Shown: positions 35,434-44,037 of the stretch, piece by piece
Position numbering within the stretch: the stretch's first letter is position 1
Layout of the letters: each line of letters opens with the position of its first letter
Position numbers and translations under genes: made by a program
Assembly (NCBI GenBank): GCA_031291845.1
Contig: JARLIH010000273.1
Span: forward strand, 36,612 to 100,611
DNA: 64,000 bases
Source: Isosphaeraceae bacterium
GTDB lineage: Bacteria; Planctomycetota; Planctomycetia; Isosphaerales; Isosphaeraceae
Reading direction: 5' to 3'
Notes under the pieces: generated by a model
Told to the model about the DNA's origin: nothing
The model's input: only the letters and a program-made list of their open reading frames with translations
Databases searched by the model: none

Positions 35434-36387
35434 ATGATTCTCAGTGTTACGCTCAATCCGTGCCTGGACAAGACATTGACGGTGCCGGACTGGAAGCCGG
35501 GCGACTCGGTACGCGGCCGGGCCGTTCGGACGGTGGTCGGCGGCAAGGGGAACAACGTGGCCCGTGCCCTCAAGCGTCTCGGGCGCCGGGCGCGACCGGT
35601 CACGTTGCTGGGGGGCTCGACGGGGCAACTCTGCGAGTCGCTGTTGCGTTCCGACGACGGCCTCGACCCGCTGGTGACCCCGACGGCCGCCGAAACGCGG
35701 ACGATCCTGACGGTGCGAACCGACGGGAGCGCCCTCCAATCGGCTTTCTTCGACCCCGACCCCGAGATCAGCCCGGCCGAGGCCACCACGCTGAGCCACC
35801 GCGTCGAAGGGGCCCTGGCCGAGGGGGGAGTCGAGGCCCTGACGCTCTCGGGATCGAGCCCCTGCGAAGCCACTCATGGCCTTTACAGCGACCTGATCGC
35901 GCTGGCGCGAGCGCGGCGAGTCCCAGTTTTTCTCGACACGTACGGGCCGGCCCTGGAGGGTATCTGGGGCTTCTGGCCAACCGTGATCCAGCTCAACCGG
36001 CGCGAGGCCGCCTTGCACCTGCGCAGACCCACGCCGACCGAGGCGGACCTGCTGGGTCTGCTCGATCGTTGGACCCGCCACGGTGTCTTGCTGGGCGTGA
36101 TCACCGATGGCCCCGGGGTTGTGCTCGCCCAGCACCGGGGCCAGCGCTTTCGCGTCACGCCGCCTCGGATCGAGCCCGTCAACCCGATCGGCTCCGGTGA
36201 TTGTTTCCTCGCCGGGGTCGTCGACGCCTGGCTCTCGACTTCAGGGCATGATGCCGAATCGCTGCTCCGTCACGCCGTCGGCTGCGCAGTGGCCAATGCG
36301 CTGACGTGGGACGCCGGCGCGGTCGACCCCGAACAGGCGAAGCAGCGAGGTCAAGAAGTTGTGGTCGAACCGCTCGACACCGTTTGA
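35434..36387 (+). CDS. PfkB-family hexose kinase (1-phosphofructokinase/tagatose-6-P kinase type)
   Basis: 317 residues. N-terminal LSVTLNPCLDKTLTV and the PfkB signature GGKGNNVAR (36-44) identify the 1-phosphofructokinase/LacC branch. The C-terminal signature NPIGSGDCFLAG contains the catalytic base Asp256, and VITDGPGVVLA precedes it. The reaction is ATP-dependent phosphorylation of a sugar phosphate, probably fructose 1-phosphate or tagatose 6-phosphate. The absence of PTS genes nearby leaves the substrate open. It stands alone in a + strand slot between two - strand genes. Confidence 0.88.
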   Translation: MILSVTLNPCLDKTLTVPDWKPGDSVRGRAVRTVVGGKGNNVARALKRLGRRARPVTLLGGSTGQLCESLLRSDDGLDPLVTPTAAETRTILTVRTDGSALQSAFFDPDPEISPAEATTLSHRVEGALAEGGVEALTLSGSSPCEATHGLYSDLIALARARRVPVFLDTYGPALEGIWGFWPTVIQLNRREAALHLRRPTPTEADLLGLLDRWTRHGVLLGVITDGPGVVLAQHRGQRFRVTPPRIEPVNPIGSGDCFLAGVVDAWLSTSGHDAESLLRHAVGCAVANALTWDAGAVDPEQAKQRGQEVVVEPLDTV

Positions 36388-36447
36388 CGGTGTGGCGTGG
36401 TTTTCGTTCCGGCTTAGAGCGGTTTTCCAACGACTGGCATAAAGCCG

Positions 36448-36527
36448 GGTGGCTGGGGCAAAGTCTTCGTGCCGGGGCCGAACCGCCCCTGAGTGCGCCG
36501 GCGCATGATGATTTTGCCCCGGCCACC
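36448..36527. repeat. Imperfect inverted repeat between convergent genes
   Basis: A 15-base arm at 36448-36462 (GGTGGCTGGGGCAAA) pairs with 36513-36527 (TTTGCCCCGGCCACC) with one G-T-compatible mismatch; about 50 bases lie between them. It fills the gap between the pfkB-like and trpE ends, so it may end transcription from both sides or be a dispersed REP-like element. Confidence 0.4.
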
Positions 36528-36589
36528 TGAGGATCGAGGGGAATGGCAAACCGGGAAGCGGTTCCCAGCCTTATTCCTTCAACGTCGCT

Positions 36590-38080
36590 TTACAACTGCG
36601 TCTCGGCGATCTCAATCGCCTTGAGCAGCCCCCTCGCCTTGTTGACGGTTTCTTCGTATTCCTCGGCCGGGACGCTGTCGAACACCACGCCGCCGCCCGC
36701 TTGAACGTAGGCCGTTTTCCCGTGCAGGACCAAGGTGCGGAGGGCGATGCACGTGTCCATGTTCCCCGTGAAGTCGATGTAGCCGACTGCCCCGGCATAG
36801 GGCCCGCGTTTCTGGGGCTCGACCTCGTCGATGATTTGCATCGCCCGTACCTTCGGGGCACCCGAGACGGTGCCGGCGGGAAGACCGGCCCGCAGCGCGT
36901 CGAACGCGGTCTTGCCGTGCGACAAATGGCCGGTGACGTTTGATGTGATGTGCATGACGTGCGAGTACCGCTCGACCTTCATCACGTCGGACAGTTGCAC
37001 CGTCTGGTAGTCGGCGACACGGCCCACGTCGTTCCGGCCGAGGTCGACGAGCATGATGTGCTCGGCGCGTTCTTTCGGATCGGCGAGGAGCTCCTCGGCG
37101 AGGGCCCGGTCCTCGGCCTCGTCCTTGCCGCGCCGGCGGGTGCCGGCCAGCGGCCGGATCGTCACCGTGCCGTCCTCGACCCGAACCAGGATCTCGGGCG
37201 AGCTGCCGATCAGGTGGAAGTCGCCGTACGCGAGGTAGAACAGGAACGGACTGGGGTTCACCACGCGCAGCACGCGGTAGATGTCGAAGGGATTGGCCGA
37301 CGTCTCAAGCTGGAAACGCTGGCTCGGCACCACCTGAAAAATGTCGCCGGCCTTGATGTACTCCTGGCAGCGGCGGACGACCGCCTCGTACTGCTCGCGC
37401 GTGAAGTTGGACCGAGGCACGAGGCGGACCGGCCCGTCCGTGTCGATGTCGGTGGGGACCAGTTCCGGCGCGGGCTCGGCCAGCCGCGCGACGAGCTCGT
37501 CAACGCGATTGCAGGCCGCGTCGTAGGCCGCCTGGGGGTCGGTCCCGGGCACGAGGTGCGCGTGGGCGACGACCAGAACCGTCTTGCGGATGTGGTCGAA
37601 GATCACCATGCGGTCGTAGAAGGCGAACGAGAGGTCCGGCAGGCCGCGGTCATCCGGAGGGGCTTGGGGAAGGTGCTCCGTGTAACGGACCGCGTCATAG
37701 GACGCGTAGCCGACCGCCCCCCCGGCAAATCGGGGAAGTCCGCGCAGCGGCACCGCCCGGTAACGCTCGACGAGCGCCTGGAGCTCGCGGAAGGGGTCGG
37801 CGGACGTGAAGGTGCGCGTCCCGTCTGCCCCGGTGACCGAGACCTCGGCCCCGCGCGCCTCGAAGCGCAAGAAGGGCTCGGTCCCCAGGAAGCTGAAACG
37901 CCCGACCTTCTCGCCGCCGATCACGCTCTCGAACAAGAACGAGGGGGCCAAGCGCTCGATCTTTTTGAAGGCGGACACGGGAGTCAGCCCGTCCCCGGTG
38001 AGCTGGCGATAGACGGGAACGCACGGGGCTTCGCCGGCGATACGGAGGAACTCGGCGAACGGTGGGCGGTGATGGCTCAT
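36590..38080 (-). CDS. trpE: Anthranilate synthase component I
   Basis: 496 residues, full length for TrpE. The N-terminal regulatory domain contains [20 protein letters not shown], including the LLES-like tryptophan-feedback region. The chorismate-binding domain has [100 protein letters not shown] and [15 protein letters not shown]. The enzyme makes anthranilate from chorismate with the glutamine amidotransferase subunit TrpG, the first step of tryptophan synthesis. No trpG or other trp gene is adjacent, so the pathway genes are dispersed. PabB and salicylate synthases are relatives, but the N-terminal regulatory part favours TrpE. Confidence 0.93.
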   Translation of the reverse strand: MSHHRPPFAEFLRIAGEAPCVPVYRQLTGDGLTPVSAFKKIERLAPSFLFESVIGGEKVGRFSFLGTEPFLRFEARGAEVSVTGADGTRTFTSADPFRELQALVERYRAVPLRGLPRFAGGAVGYASYDAVRYTEHLPQAPPDDRGLPDLSFAFYDRMVIFDHIRKTVLVVAHAHLVPGTDPQAAYDAACNRVDELVARLAEPAPELVPTDIDTDGPVRLVPRSNFTREQYEAVVRRCQEYIKAGDIFQVVPSQRFQLETSANPFDIYRVLRVVNPSPFLFYLAYGDFHLIGSSPEILVRVEDGTVTIRPLAGTRRRGKDEAEDRALAEELLADPKERAEHIMLVDLGRNDVGRVADYQTVQLSDVMKVERYSHVMHITSNVTGHLSHGKTAFDALRAGLPAGTVSGAPKVRAMQIIDEVEPQKRGPYAGAVGYIDFTGNMDTCIALRTLVLHGKTAYVQAGGGVVFDSVPAEEYEETVNKARGLLKAIEIAETQL

Positions 38081-38476
38081 GGCGCGCGGATCGGGTCAGG
38101 GCCCGTCCCCGCTCGGGCCCGACGAAGGGGCCCCGGACGCTCGTGGAGGGCAGGTTGATCTTAGCAGTGGGCCCACGCCGCGACAAGCCTCGCGTCGCAT
38201 CGGTCCCACTCGTAAAGTCCTTCGGTTTCAAGGTCTAACGCGCGGGCGCCGGTCCTCGCGCGAGCGGGCGGCGGGCGGCTCCGGTTGCTTGACACCCCGG
38301 GGGGCCGAATTACAATAGACTTCGCAGTGCCGTTTGTCCCAGCCGCCGCGACCGGAAAACGACCATCGGTCTTGCCGGTGGGAAGGTGGCGTGGCTTCGC
38401 CGGGCCGGCCAGAATGCGGAAGGGGGCAAGCCGTGGGGTGGACTCCCCGGTCCTCGGATGGGGGTCGGATTTAAAT
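38081..38476 (+). other. Leader and promoter region between trpE and mcsA
   Basis: The first 200 bases hold only the upstream region of trpE. A strong sigma-70 promoter at 38289-38316 points toward mcsA, leaving a leader of about 154 bases (38323-38476). I see no known riboswitch or CIRCE element in it. Confidence 0.4.
38289..38316 (+). promoter_or_regulatory. Sigma-70-type promoter of the mcs operon
   Basis: TTGACA (38289-38294) and TACAAT (38311-38316) are separated by 16 bases: a consensus -35 and a five-of-six -10. The start would be near 38323, driving mcsA1-mcsA2-mcsB. Confidence 0.65.
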
Positions 38477-38986
38477 ATGAAATGTCAAAAGTGCTCCAAG
38501 CCGGCCACCTTCCATATCACCGACATCGAGCGCGGCAAGCCCCGGGAGTACCACTTCTGCGAGGAGCACGCCCACCAGCACCTCCGGCCGCCCGAGGGGA
38601 ACGACGAGGCGCCTCCCATCAGCGACCTGGCCAAGAAGCTGATCGCCGGTGGCCCGGGCGGCTCGCGCGAAGCCACCTCGGCCGACAAGCAGGTTTGCCC
38701 GAACTGCCAGATCAGCTTCCTCGACTTTCGCAACTCGGGGCGGCTCGGCTGCCCATACGACTACGAGGTCTTCCGCGACGAGCTGATGCCCTTGCTCGAA
38801 AACATTCACGACGAGACGCGGCACTCCGGCAAAGTTCCCCGGCGCGCACCGCGGAACACCCAGCAGCAAACGACGTTGATCCAGTTGCGCAACGACTTGA
38901 AGCGCGCCGTTGCGGCCGAAGACTACGAGACGGCCGCTCGCGTGAGGGACAAGATCCGCGCGATCGAACAAGAGCAAGGGCGCTAG
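38477..38986 (+). CDS. mcsA: McsA-like zinc-finger and UVR-domain protein, copy 1
   Basis: 169 residues. I use ATG 38477, because the residues upstream are not McsA-like. CxxC pairs occur at MKCQKC and CPNC, with HFCEEHAHQH between them and then the conserved SGRLGCPYDYEVF. The C-terminal helices are a UvrB/UvrC (UVR) motif: LRNDLKRAVAAEDYETAARV. McsA binds zinc and activates the protein-arginine kinase McsB in Firmicutes, where it helps mark proteins for ClpCP. Here a second McsA-like gene follows 29 bases later and mcsB after that, which supports a conserved function. No CtsR or ClpC gene is present in the window. Confidence 0.88.
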   Translation: MKCQKCSKPATFHITDIERGKPREYHFCEEHAHQHLRPPEGNDEAPPISDLAKKLIAGGPGGSREATSADKQVCPNCQISFLDFRNSGRLGCPYDYEVFRDELMPLLENIHDETRHSGKVPRRAPRNTQQQTTLIQLRNDLKRAVAAEDYETAARVRDKIRAIEQEQGR

Positions 38987-39015
38987 CCGCCCCCCCAAGG
39001 TCGGATGGCCTGCCC

Positions 39016-39501
39016 ATGACGTGCGAGCGTTGTCAGGACGAGGCGACCGTCCATCTGACCGAGAAGATCGACGGCCGCCGCCGCGAGTTGCACCTCTGCG
39101 CCGAGTGCGCCCGCAAGGCCGGGCTCGCGCTCCCCGCAGCCGCGCCCAAGCTGGCGCTCGATGCCGTCGTGCAAAACCTGATCGTCGCGCACGTCGGCGA
39201 GCTCGTGGGCGAGCTCGCGAACTTGACGTGCCCGCACTGCCGGCTCAAATATATGCAGTTCCGTGCACGCGGCCGGCTGGGTTGCCCGCATGACTATCGC
39301 GTGTTCGCGCCCGGGCTCGTCCCGCTCCTGAACCGGGTGCACGGCGCGACCCGGCATGTAGGTAAAGTGGCCCGCAAACGGCCCGAAGCCGGCGAACGCC
39401 TCAAGCTGCGGGCACAGTTGCGCGAAGCCGTCGACCGAGAAGATTACGAATACGCCGCGCGACTGCGCGACCAGCTCCGCCTGAAGGGTGCCGACGCATG
39501 A
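39016..39501 (+). CDS. McsA-like zinc-finger and UVR-domain protein, copy 2
   Basis: 161 residues from ATG 39016. It mirrors copy 1: MTCERC, LCAECARKAG, CPHCRLKYMQFRARGRLGC, PHDYRVFAPGLVPLLNRVHG and a UVR motif RAQLREAVDREDYEYAARLR. It differs in the linker (ALDAVVQNLIVAHVGELVGE). The stop overlaps the mcsB start by four bases (ATGA), so this copy is the one directly coupled to McsB. Two tandem McsA paralogues beside one McsB suggest a duplicated adaptor that could form a heteromer or divide targets between them; that is inference. Confidence 0.87.
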   Translation: MTCERCQDEATVHLTEKIDGRRRELHLCAECARKAGLALPAAAPKLALDAVVQNLIVAHVGELVGELANLTCPHCRLKYMQFRARGRLGCPHDYRVFAPGLVPLLNRVHGATRHVGKVARKRPEAGERLKLRAQLREAVDREDYEYAARLRDQLRLKGADA

Positions 39502-40562
39502 ACCTGGATGAACTGACCCGCGCCTCCGGCGAGTGGCTCCGCGGCACCGGCCCCGAGAGCGACATCGTGATGTGCTCCCGGATTCGCCTGGCGCGCAATC
39601 TCGCCGAGTTCTCGTTCACCAACCGCGCGAGCCGCAACGAGAAGACCGAGATCGAAGCCAGCGTCAAGTCCGCCATCCAGCGCGCCAAGCTCGAGTTGAG
39701 TTACTTCGACGTCAACGCCCTGCCGCCGATCGACCGCCAGTTCCTCGTCGAGCGCCAGCTCATTTCCCGCGAGCTCGCGCAGGGGGAAGGGCCCAGGGGA
39801 GTCGCCGTCGGCCCCCAAGAGAATATCGCCATCATGGTCAACGAGGAGGACCACCTCCGCATCCAGGTGATGCTGTCCGGGATGGCCCTCCATGACGTCT
39901 GGGAGCGGATCAACCGGCTCGACGACCAACTCGAAGAACACATTTCGTACGCGTTCAGCACCCAACTCGGTTACCTGACGGCCTGCCCGACCAACGTCGG
40001 TACCGGCATCCGGGTCGGCGTCATGCTACACCTTCCGGCTCTCGTACAAACAAAGCAGATTGAAAAGGTCTTCCGCGCCCTTCAGAAGATTAACCTGGCG
40101 GTGCGCGGGTTGTACGGCGAAGGGACGCAGGCGTTCGGCGACTTTTATCAAATCTCGAACCAGCAGACGCTCGGCAAGAGCGAGCCGGAGCTGATTCGCA
40201 TCCTGACGGACGTCGTTCCTCAGGTCATCCAGTACGAGCGCACCGCCCGGCAGGCCCTAATGAACGAGCGGCGGCAACATCTCCACGATCAGGTCAGCCG
40301 CGCTTACGGGGTGCTCAAGACAGCGCACACGATCTCCAGCGAGGAAACGATGTTGCTGCTGTCGAGCGTCCGCATGGGAATTAACCTAGGCTTGATTGAT
40401 GACCTCGAGATCGCCACGATTAACGAGTTGTTCATCCAGACTCAGCCGGCGTACCTCCAGAAGATTCAAGGGAGTGAGCTCGGTGTCGAGGAGCGAAACG
40501 TGGCCCGCGCGTCGTACCTGCGCAGCAGGCTCTCGAACGGGCGGCACACCGAGGCGGAATGA
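39498..40562 (+). CDS. mcsB: Protein-arginine kinase
   Basis: 354 residues, the usual McsB length. ATP:guanido phosphotransferase motifs: SDIVMCSRIRLARNLAEF, VNEEDHLRIQVML, ACPTNVGTGIRVGVMLHLPA and GLYGEGTQAFGDFYQISNQQ. It phosphorylates arginine side chains in proteins. The C-terminal segment EERNVARASYLRSRL aligns with the phospho-arginine pocket motif RDxxRA, but here it reads RNVARA, with Asn for Asp. If the alignment is right, allosteric control could differ. It overlaps the second mcsA gene and is followed 95 bases later by a J-domain protein. Confidence 0.93.
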   Translation: MNLDELTRASGEWLRGTGPESDIVMCSRIRLARNLAEFSFTNRASRNEKTEIEASVKSAIQRAKLELSYFDVNALPPIDRQFLVERQLISRELAQGEGPRGVAVGPQENIAIMVNEEDHLRIQVMLSGMALHDVWERINRLDDQLEEHISYAFSTQLGYLTACPTNVGTGIRVGVMLHLPALVQTKQIEKVFRALQKINLAVRGLYGEGTQAFGDFYQISNQQTLGKSEPELIRILTDVVPQVIQYERTARQALMNERRQHLHDQVSRAYGVLKTAHTISSEETMLLLSSVRMGINLGLIDDLEIATINELFIQTQPAYLQKIQGSELGVEERNVARASYLRSRLSNGRHTEAE

Positions 40563-40657
40563 GCCTCGTGGCCGGCCGGTCTCCCTTCTCCGGGTTTGGC
40601 CAGCGGCGCTTCGTCTGTCGGTCCGCCTGAACGCCTTTCCCCGGGAGCGTTTTCCTC

Positions 40658-41362
40658 GTGACCTCCTTCACCCTCGAAATCGACCCGTATGATGTCCTCG
40701 GCGTCGCCGAAGGGGCGAACCTGGAGGAGATCCGGGAAGCGTACCGCCGCAAGGCAAAACTGCACCACCCTGACGCCGGTGGCGAGACATGGGCCTTTCG
40801 GATCCTGGTCCAGGCCTACGAGAACCTCAGTGCCGCGCGGGTGTCGCGCGTGGCGTGGGCCGAGTTCGCGGCACGCCCGACGGCCGCCCGCGTCGTGCCT
40901 CCGGAGCATGAGTCGGACGACGTCGAGGAAACCGTGCGCGCCGGAGCGCAAGATGTCGTGCTCGATCCCGCTCGTGTCGTCGATGTGGAGAAACTCTGGG
41001 TCCGGCGCGACGTCGGAGGGGTCTGGCTACTGCGCGACGCCCTGGGAAACGACCGGTTCTTGAGCTGCAGCCTCAACGTCACCTGGCCCAGCGAAGCGCA
41101 CGGCGACGAAGCTCGCTCCGTGGCTGATCCGGCCGGAATCGTTCAGGAATTGACCGACGTCTTTTCCGAAATGCAGTCGCTCTCCGGCGCCACTTCCTCG
41201 AACAGCCAAACCGAGGAAGAGCGGTTTTCCGGCTGGCTTAGCTATCCCAGCCTGAACAAGGCAACCATCGCCTTTCGAGAGCTTCATCACGCCTTGCGAT
41301 CGCGGGGGTTCAGCGTCCGCTCCTGGACGCGCGACCTGACCATTCCGCGAGAACGGCGCTAG
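40658..41362 (+). CDS. J-domain protein with an unknown C-terminal region
   Basis: 234 residues from GTG 40658 (GGGAG upstream). The J-domain covers about residues 9-65: DPYDVLGVAEGANLEEIREA, YRRKAKLHHPDAGG with HPD at 37-39, and ILVQAYENLS. J-domains stimulate DnaK ATPase. There is no G/F region, zinc domain or DnaJ C-terminal domain. The remaining 160 residues contain a beta-rich segment (VEKLWVRRDVGGVWLLRDAL) and a helix (LNKATIAFRELHHALRSRGF) that I do not recognise. Position after mcsB suggests a protein-quality-control set, but the 95-base gap leaves co-transcription open. Confidence 0.85.
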   Translation: MTSFTLEIDPYDVLGVAEGANLEEIREAYRRKAKLHHPDAGGETWAFRILVQAYENLSAARVSRVAWAEFAARPTAARVVPPEHESDDVEETVRAGAQDVVLDPARVVDVEKLWVRRDVGGVWLLRDALGNDRFLSCSLNVTWPSEAHGDEARSVADPAGIVQELTDVFSEMQSLSGATSSNSQTEEERFSGWLSYPSLNKATIAFRELHHALRSRGFSVRSWTRDLTIPRERR

Positions 41363-41460
41363 TTATCCGGCCTCCAGACTGGGTGCTTGGAAACGGGCTG
41401 GGAATAACTGACACTCCTCGCTGATCTCCACCGGTTATCCCTCAGGTGAAGCGGGGCGTC

Positions 41461-41550
41461 TGGGTGCCATGCCCACGTCTTCGTGGGCATGCGCCTCGGG
41501 CCGAGCCGGCGGAGGGGCGCATGCCCACGAAGACGTGGGCATGGCACCCA
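41461..41550. repeat. Nested REP/BIME-like inverted repeat
   Basis: Two perfectly complementary 35-base arms (41461-41495 and 41516-41550) flank a 20-base spacer. Each arm itself contains a smaller palindrome, CATGCCCACG-TCTT-CGTGGGCATG or its complement. Two inverted hairpin units facing each other are the hallmark of REP doublets mobilised by RAYT transposases. No such transposase is in the window. Confidence 0.75.
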
Positions 41551-41737
41551 ACACCGTCCCTGCTCAGCCGTTTGAGCCGAAACCGCGAGTCGCGGTGGAG
41601 ATCAGCGAGAAGTCTCGAATAACTTCGCGATTTCTTGACCGTCACAGCTTCTGGGGCACGACGTTCTCGTCGCGGAGTCGTGGTCACAAGCGTTGTGCTC
41701 GGGCGGTCTTGCCCCCCAGGGGCATTTGAGAATAGCC

Positions 41738-41753
41738 CAGCGTTTCAACGCTG
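41738..41753. repeat. Short palindrome CAGCGTTTCAACGCTG
   Basis: Seven-base perfect arms around a TC centre, inside the non-coding region. Probably part of a decayed dispersed repeat; no regulatory partner is visible. Confidence 0.4.
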
Positions 41754-42181
41754 AGAACGACGCGAACGCCGACACCCCAGTCTTTGCCCCGAACGGGCAA
41801 TTGAACCGCCTCGCGGCCGGCCCGCCCCCGGTGCGGATTTCAGTCGTCCCTCCGGGACTTGTGGTCTTTGACCGCATTGGTACTCTTCTCAGATGCCCCG
41901 TACGGGGCAAAGAGACGACACTATCGTTCCACCATGGTTCCATCAAACGATAATGACAGCTAAATCGAGCAGCAGATCGGGAACTTATTCCCCGCCTGTT
42001 CCTTGGGTGCGTGTGGGAGCAGTCTCCGACGCCCCCCGATCGAGCTCCACCCCGGTGATGAAGACATTGCCCAAGAGAACGGAGACTCTGGGCGTGCTAC
42101 CGCGAGTGTCCACAGAGCACCAACCGGGCATCGCTCACAAAAAAGGCTCGATGACCTGCTTGCCTGCAGGAAACTCACACG

Positions 42182-42703
42182 TCAGACCGATTCGCCCAGC
42201 TTCATCTTGGCCATGATGGGCGCGATCAACTCGTGGGGGACGAAGCGGCTCAGCGCGTTGCCGCCCCCGTAATGGGCGACTTGCTTGATCAACGAGCTCG
42301 AGACGTGCGAGTACTCCCCGTCCGCCATGAGGAAGACCGTCTCGATGAACGGGTCGAGACGGTGGTTCGTCAGCGTCATGCCGAATTCGTACTCCATGTC
42401 GGAGAGCGTCCGCAGGCCGCGCAAAATGACCCGCGCGCCGATTCGGCGCACGAACTGGACGGTCAGTTCTTCAAACGACTCGACGGACACATTCGAAAAA
42501 TCGGCGACGACCTGGCGCGCCAGCTCGACGCGTTCGTCGATGCTGAAGAGCGCGGTCTTGTTCGGATTGACGCCGATGCCGACGACCACGTGCTCGAACA
42601 GCACCCGGCCCCGGCGGATCACGTCGAGGTGGCCCAAGGTCAAGGGATCGAACGTGCCGGTGAAGACCGCCGTGCGCGCGGGGTCGGAAGGGCGGTGGCT
42701 CAT
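42182..42703 (-). CDS. coaD: Phosphopantetheine adenylyltransferase
   Basis: 173 residues, typical CoaD length. The open frame runs on upstream to 43156, but that extension lies antisense within the next gene and is rejected; ATG 42703 has GAGG eight bases before it. Nucleotidyltransferase motif FTGTFDPLTLGHLDVIRRG with the TxGH signature at 22-25, VVGIGVNPNKTALFSIDERV, LRGLRTLSDMEYEFGMTLTN and the C-terminal YSHVSSSLIKQVAHYGGG. It transfers AMP from ATP to 4'-phosphopantetheine, the fourth step of coenzyme A synthesis. A 40-base gap separates it from the aminotransferase gene upstream on the same strand. Confidence 0.95.
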   Translation of the reverse strand: MSHRPSDPARTAVFTGTFDPLTLGHLDVIRRGRVLFEHVVVGIGVNPNKTALFSIDERVELARQVVADFSNVSVESFEELTVQFVRRIGARVILRGLRTLSDMEYEFGMTLTNHRLDPFIETVFLMADGEYSHVSSSLIKQVAHYGGGNALSRFVPHELIAPIMAKMKLGESV

Positions 42704-42743
42704 GAGCGGCCTCACTCGTGGAATGCAAACGCGATCGTGACAG

Positions 42744-43874
42744 TCAGACGTCGCGGAGACCGTCCGCCAGACGCTCCAGGTCGTCACCGTTATTGTACAC
42801 GTGCGGGCTAACCCGCAAACGTCCGCGCCGGCAAGCCACGACGACGCCACGCGTGCGGAGCGATTGGACCACCTGATGAGGGTCGACGCCCGCGCGTTCG
42901 AGCGCGACGATCCCCGAGCGGTCCTCAGGGCGATCCGATCCGTACACCTGCCAGCCGGCCGCCTCCGCCGCCGCACGTACGCGCTCCGCCTGCTCCAGGA
43001 TCCGGCGCGACACCGTCTCGGGGCCGATTTCCAGCAGCAGCGACAGGCTGGCACCAAAGGCCTGGAGGCCGGGCATGTTCGGCGACCCCCCTTCCCAGCG
43101 CTGGGCGTTCGGCTTGAGTCGGAAATCGATCCCCGATGCGTTGAACGACCCCACAACGCTGTGCCACCCGACGCCGATTGGTCGCAACCGCTCGATCCAG
43201 GGGCGGCGGACGAACAGGATGCCGGCCCCCTCGGGTCCGAGGAGCCACTTGTGACCGTCGGCGGCCAAGAAGTCGATCGGCGTTCGCTGGACGTCGATCA
43301 CGTGCGGCCCGAGACCCTGGATCGCGTCGACGAACAGCGCCACGCCCCGTGCGTGGCAAAGATCGGCCAAGTCATCGAGGTCGTTCCGAAAACCGGAGGC
43401 GAATTCCACATGGCTGATTGTCACCAGGCGGGTCGTGCGGTCGATCGCCGCGGCCAGGTCGCGTAACCAGATGCGGCCCTCCCGGCTCGGCACGGTGCGC
43501 AGGACTACGCCGCGGCTCTCCAGGTTGAGCCAGGGATACAAGTTGGAAGGGTACTCTTCCTCGGCAGAAACCACGGTGTCCCCGGGCTGCCACGGAAAGC
43601 CCTCCGCCACGAGACCGATGCCGTGGGTAGTGTTGTTAATGAAGGCAATTTCGTCGATATCGGCATTGATGAGCCGGGCCGCGTCGCGGCGAATCGACTC
43701 GAGCTTTCGGCCCCAGTTCGGCCAGTGGACAACGCCGAAGCGCTCTTGCTCGTCGGCCCAGGTCCGGAGCATGTCCCCTGCGCGGCGGGGCAGGGGGGAG
43801 ACGGCGGCGTGGTCGAAGTAAGCGAACCGCTCCGCGATGGGGAACTCGTTCCTGCGCAACTGCTCCCAATCCAT
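42744..43874 (-). CDS. Class V aminotransferase (cysteine-desulfurase-like)
   Basis: 376 residues. PLP-fold landmarks: AYFDHAAVSPLPRRAGDML, INNTTHGIGLVAEGF, TISHVEFASGFRNDLDDLAD, FVDAIQGLGPHVIDV and the Schiff-base Lys209 in ADGHKWLLGPEGAGILFVRR. It is similar to SufS/CsdA and isopenicillin-epimerase-like enzymes, but the loop with the catalytic desulfurase cysteine (R-x-G-x-H-C) is not evident: the matching region is SLRTRGVVVACRRGRLRVSP, with a cysteine four residues after the RGVV. Substrate therefore uncertain. Probably co-transcribed with coaD. Confidence 0.87.
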   Translation of the reverse strand: MDWEQLRRNEFPIAERFAYFDHAAVSPLPRRAGDMLRTWADEQERFGVVHWPNWGRKLESIRRDAARLINADIDEIAFINNTTHGIGLVAEGFPWQPGDTVVSAEEEYPSNLYPWLNLESRGVVLRTVPSREGRIWLRDLAAAIDRTTRLVTISHVEFASGFRNDLDDLADLCHARGVALFVDAIQGLGPHVIDVQRTPIDFLAADGHKWLLGPEGAGILFVRRPWIERLRPIGVGWHSVVGSFNASGIDFRLKPNAQRWEGGSPNMPGLQAFGASLSLLLEIGPETVSRRILEQAERVRAAAEAAGWQVYGSDRPEDRSGIVALERAGVDPHQVVQSLRTRGVVVACRRGRLRVSPHVYNNGDDLERLADGLRDV

Positions 43875-44037
43875 CTGGCCACTCTCCTCGGTCGATCGCT
43901 CGTCCCCAGGGTAGCATACGACCCCGCGCGCGACTATCGGCCGGCGCGTGGTGAAAACGCAATCCCTCGCTTGCCTTCGGCCGATGCGAGCTACGATTGA
44001 AGCAGTTTGGACTTAACGTGTTCGGGAGGCCAGGACC

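Larger units (their letters stand above)
41363..42181. other. Long non-coding stretch with nested palindromes and degenerate repeats
   Basis: An 819-base gap with no credible gene. It contains the nested inverted repeat at 41461-41550, a 16-base palindrome at 41738-41753 and a weaker dyad, TATCGTT...AACGATA, around 41925-41955. Several short open frames exist in both directions, but their residues are compositionally odd and show no domain. The region looks like a landing pad for dispersed repeats. Confidence 0.5.

Noticed and set aside
41602..41946. 114-codon frame in the non-coding region
   Set aside because: No ribosome site, no domain and compositionally unlike other genes; it overlaps a palindromic repeat.
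42704..43156. N-terminal extension of coaD to 324 residues
   Set aside because: The extension lies antisense within the aminotransferase gene; CoaD is normally about 160-175 residues and ATG 42703 has a ribosome site.
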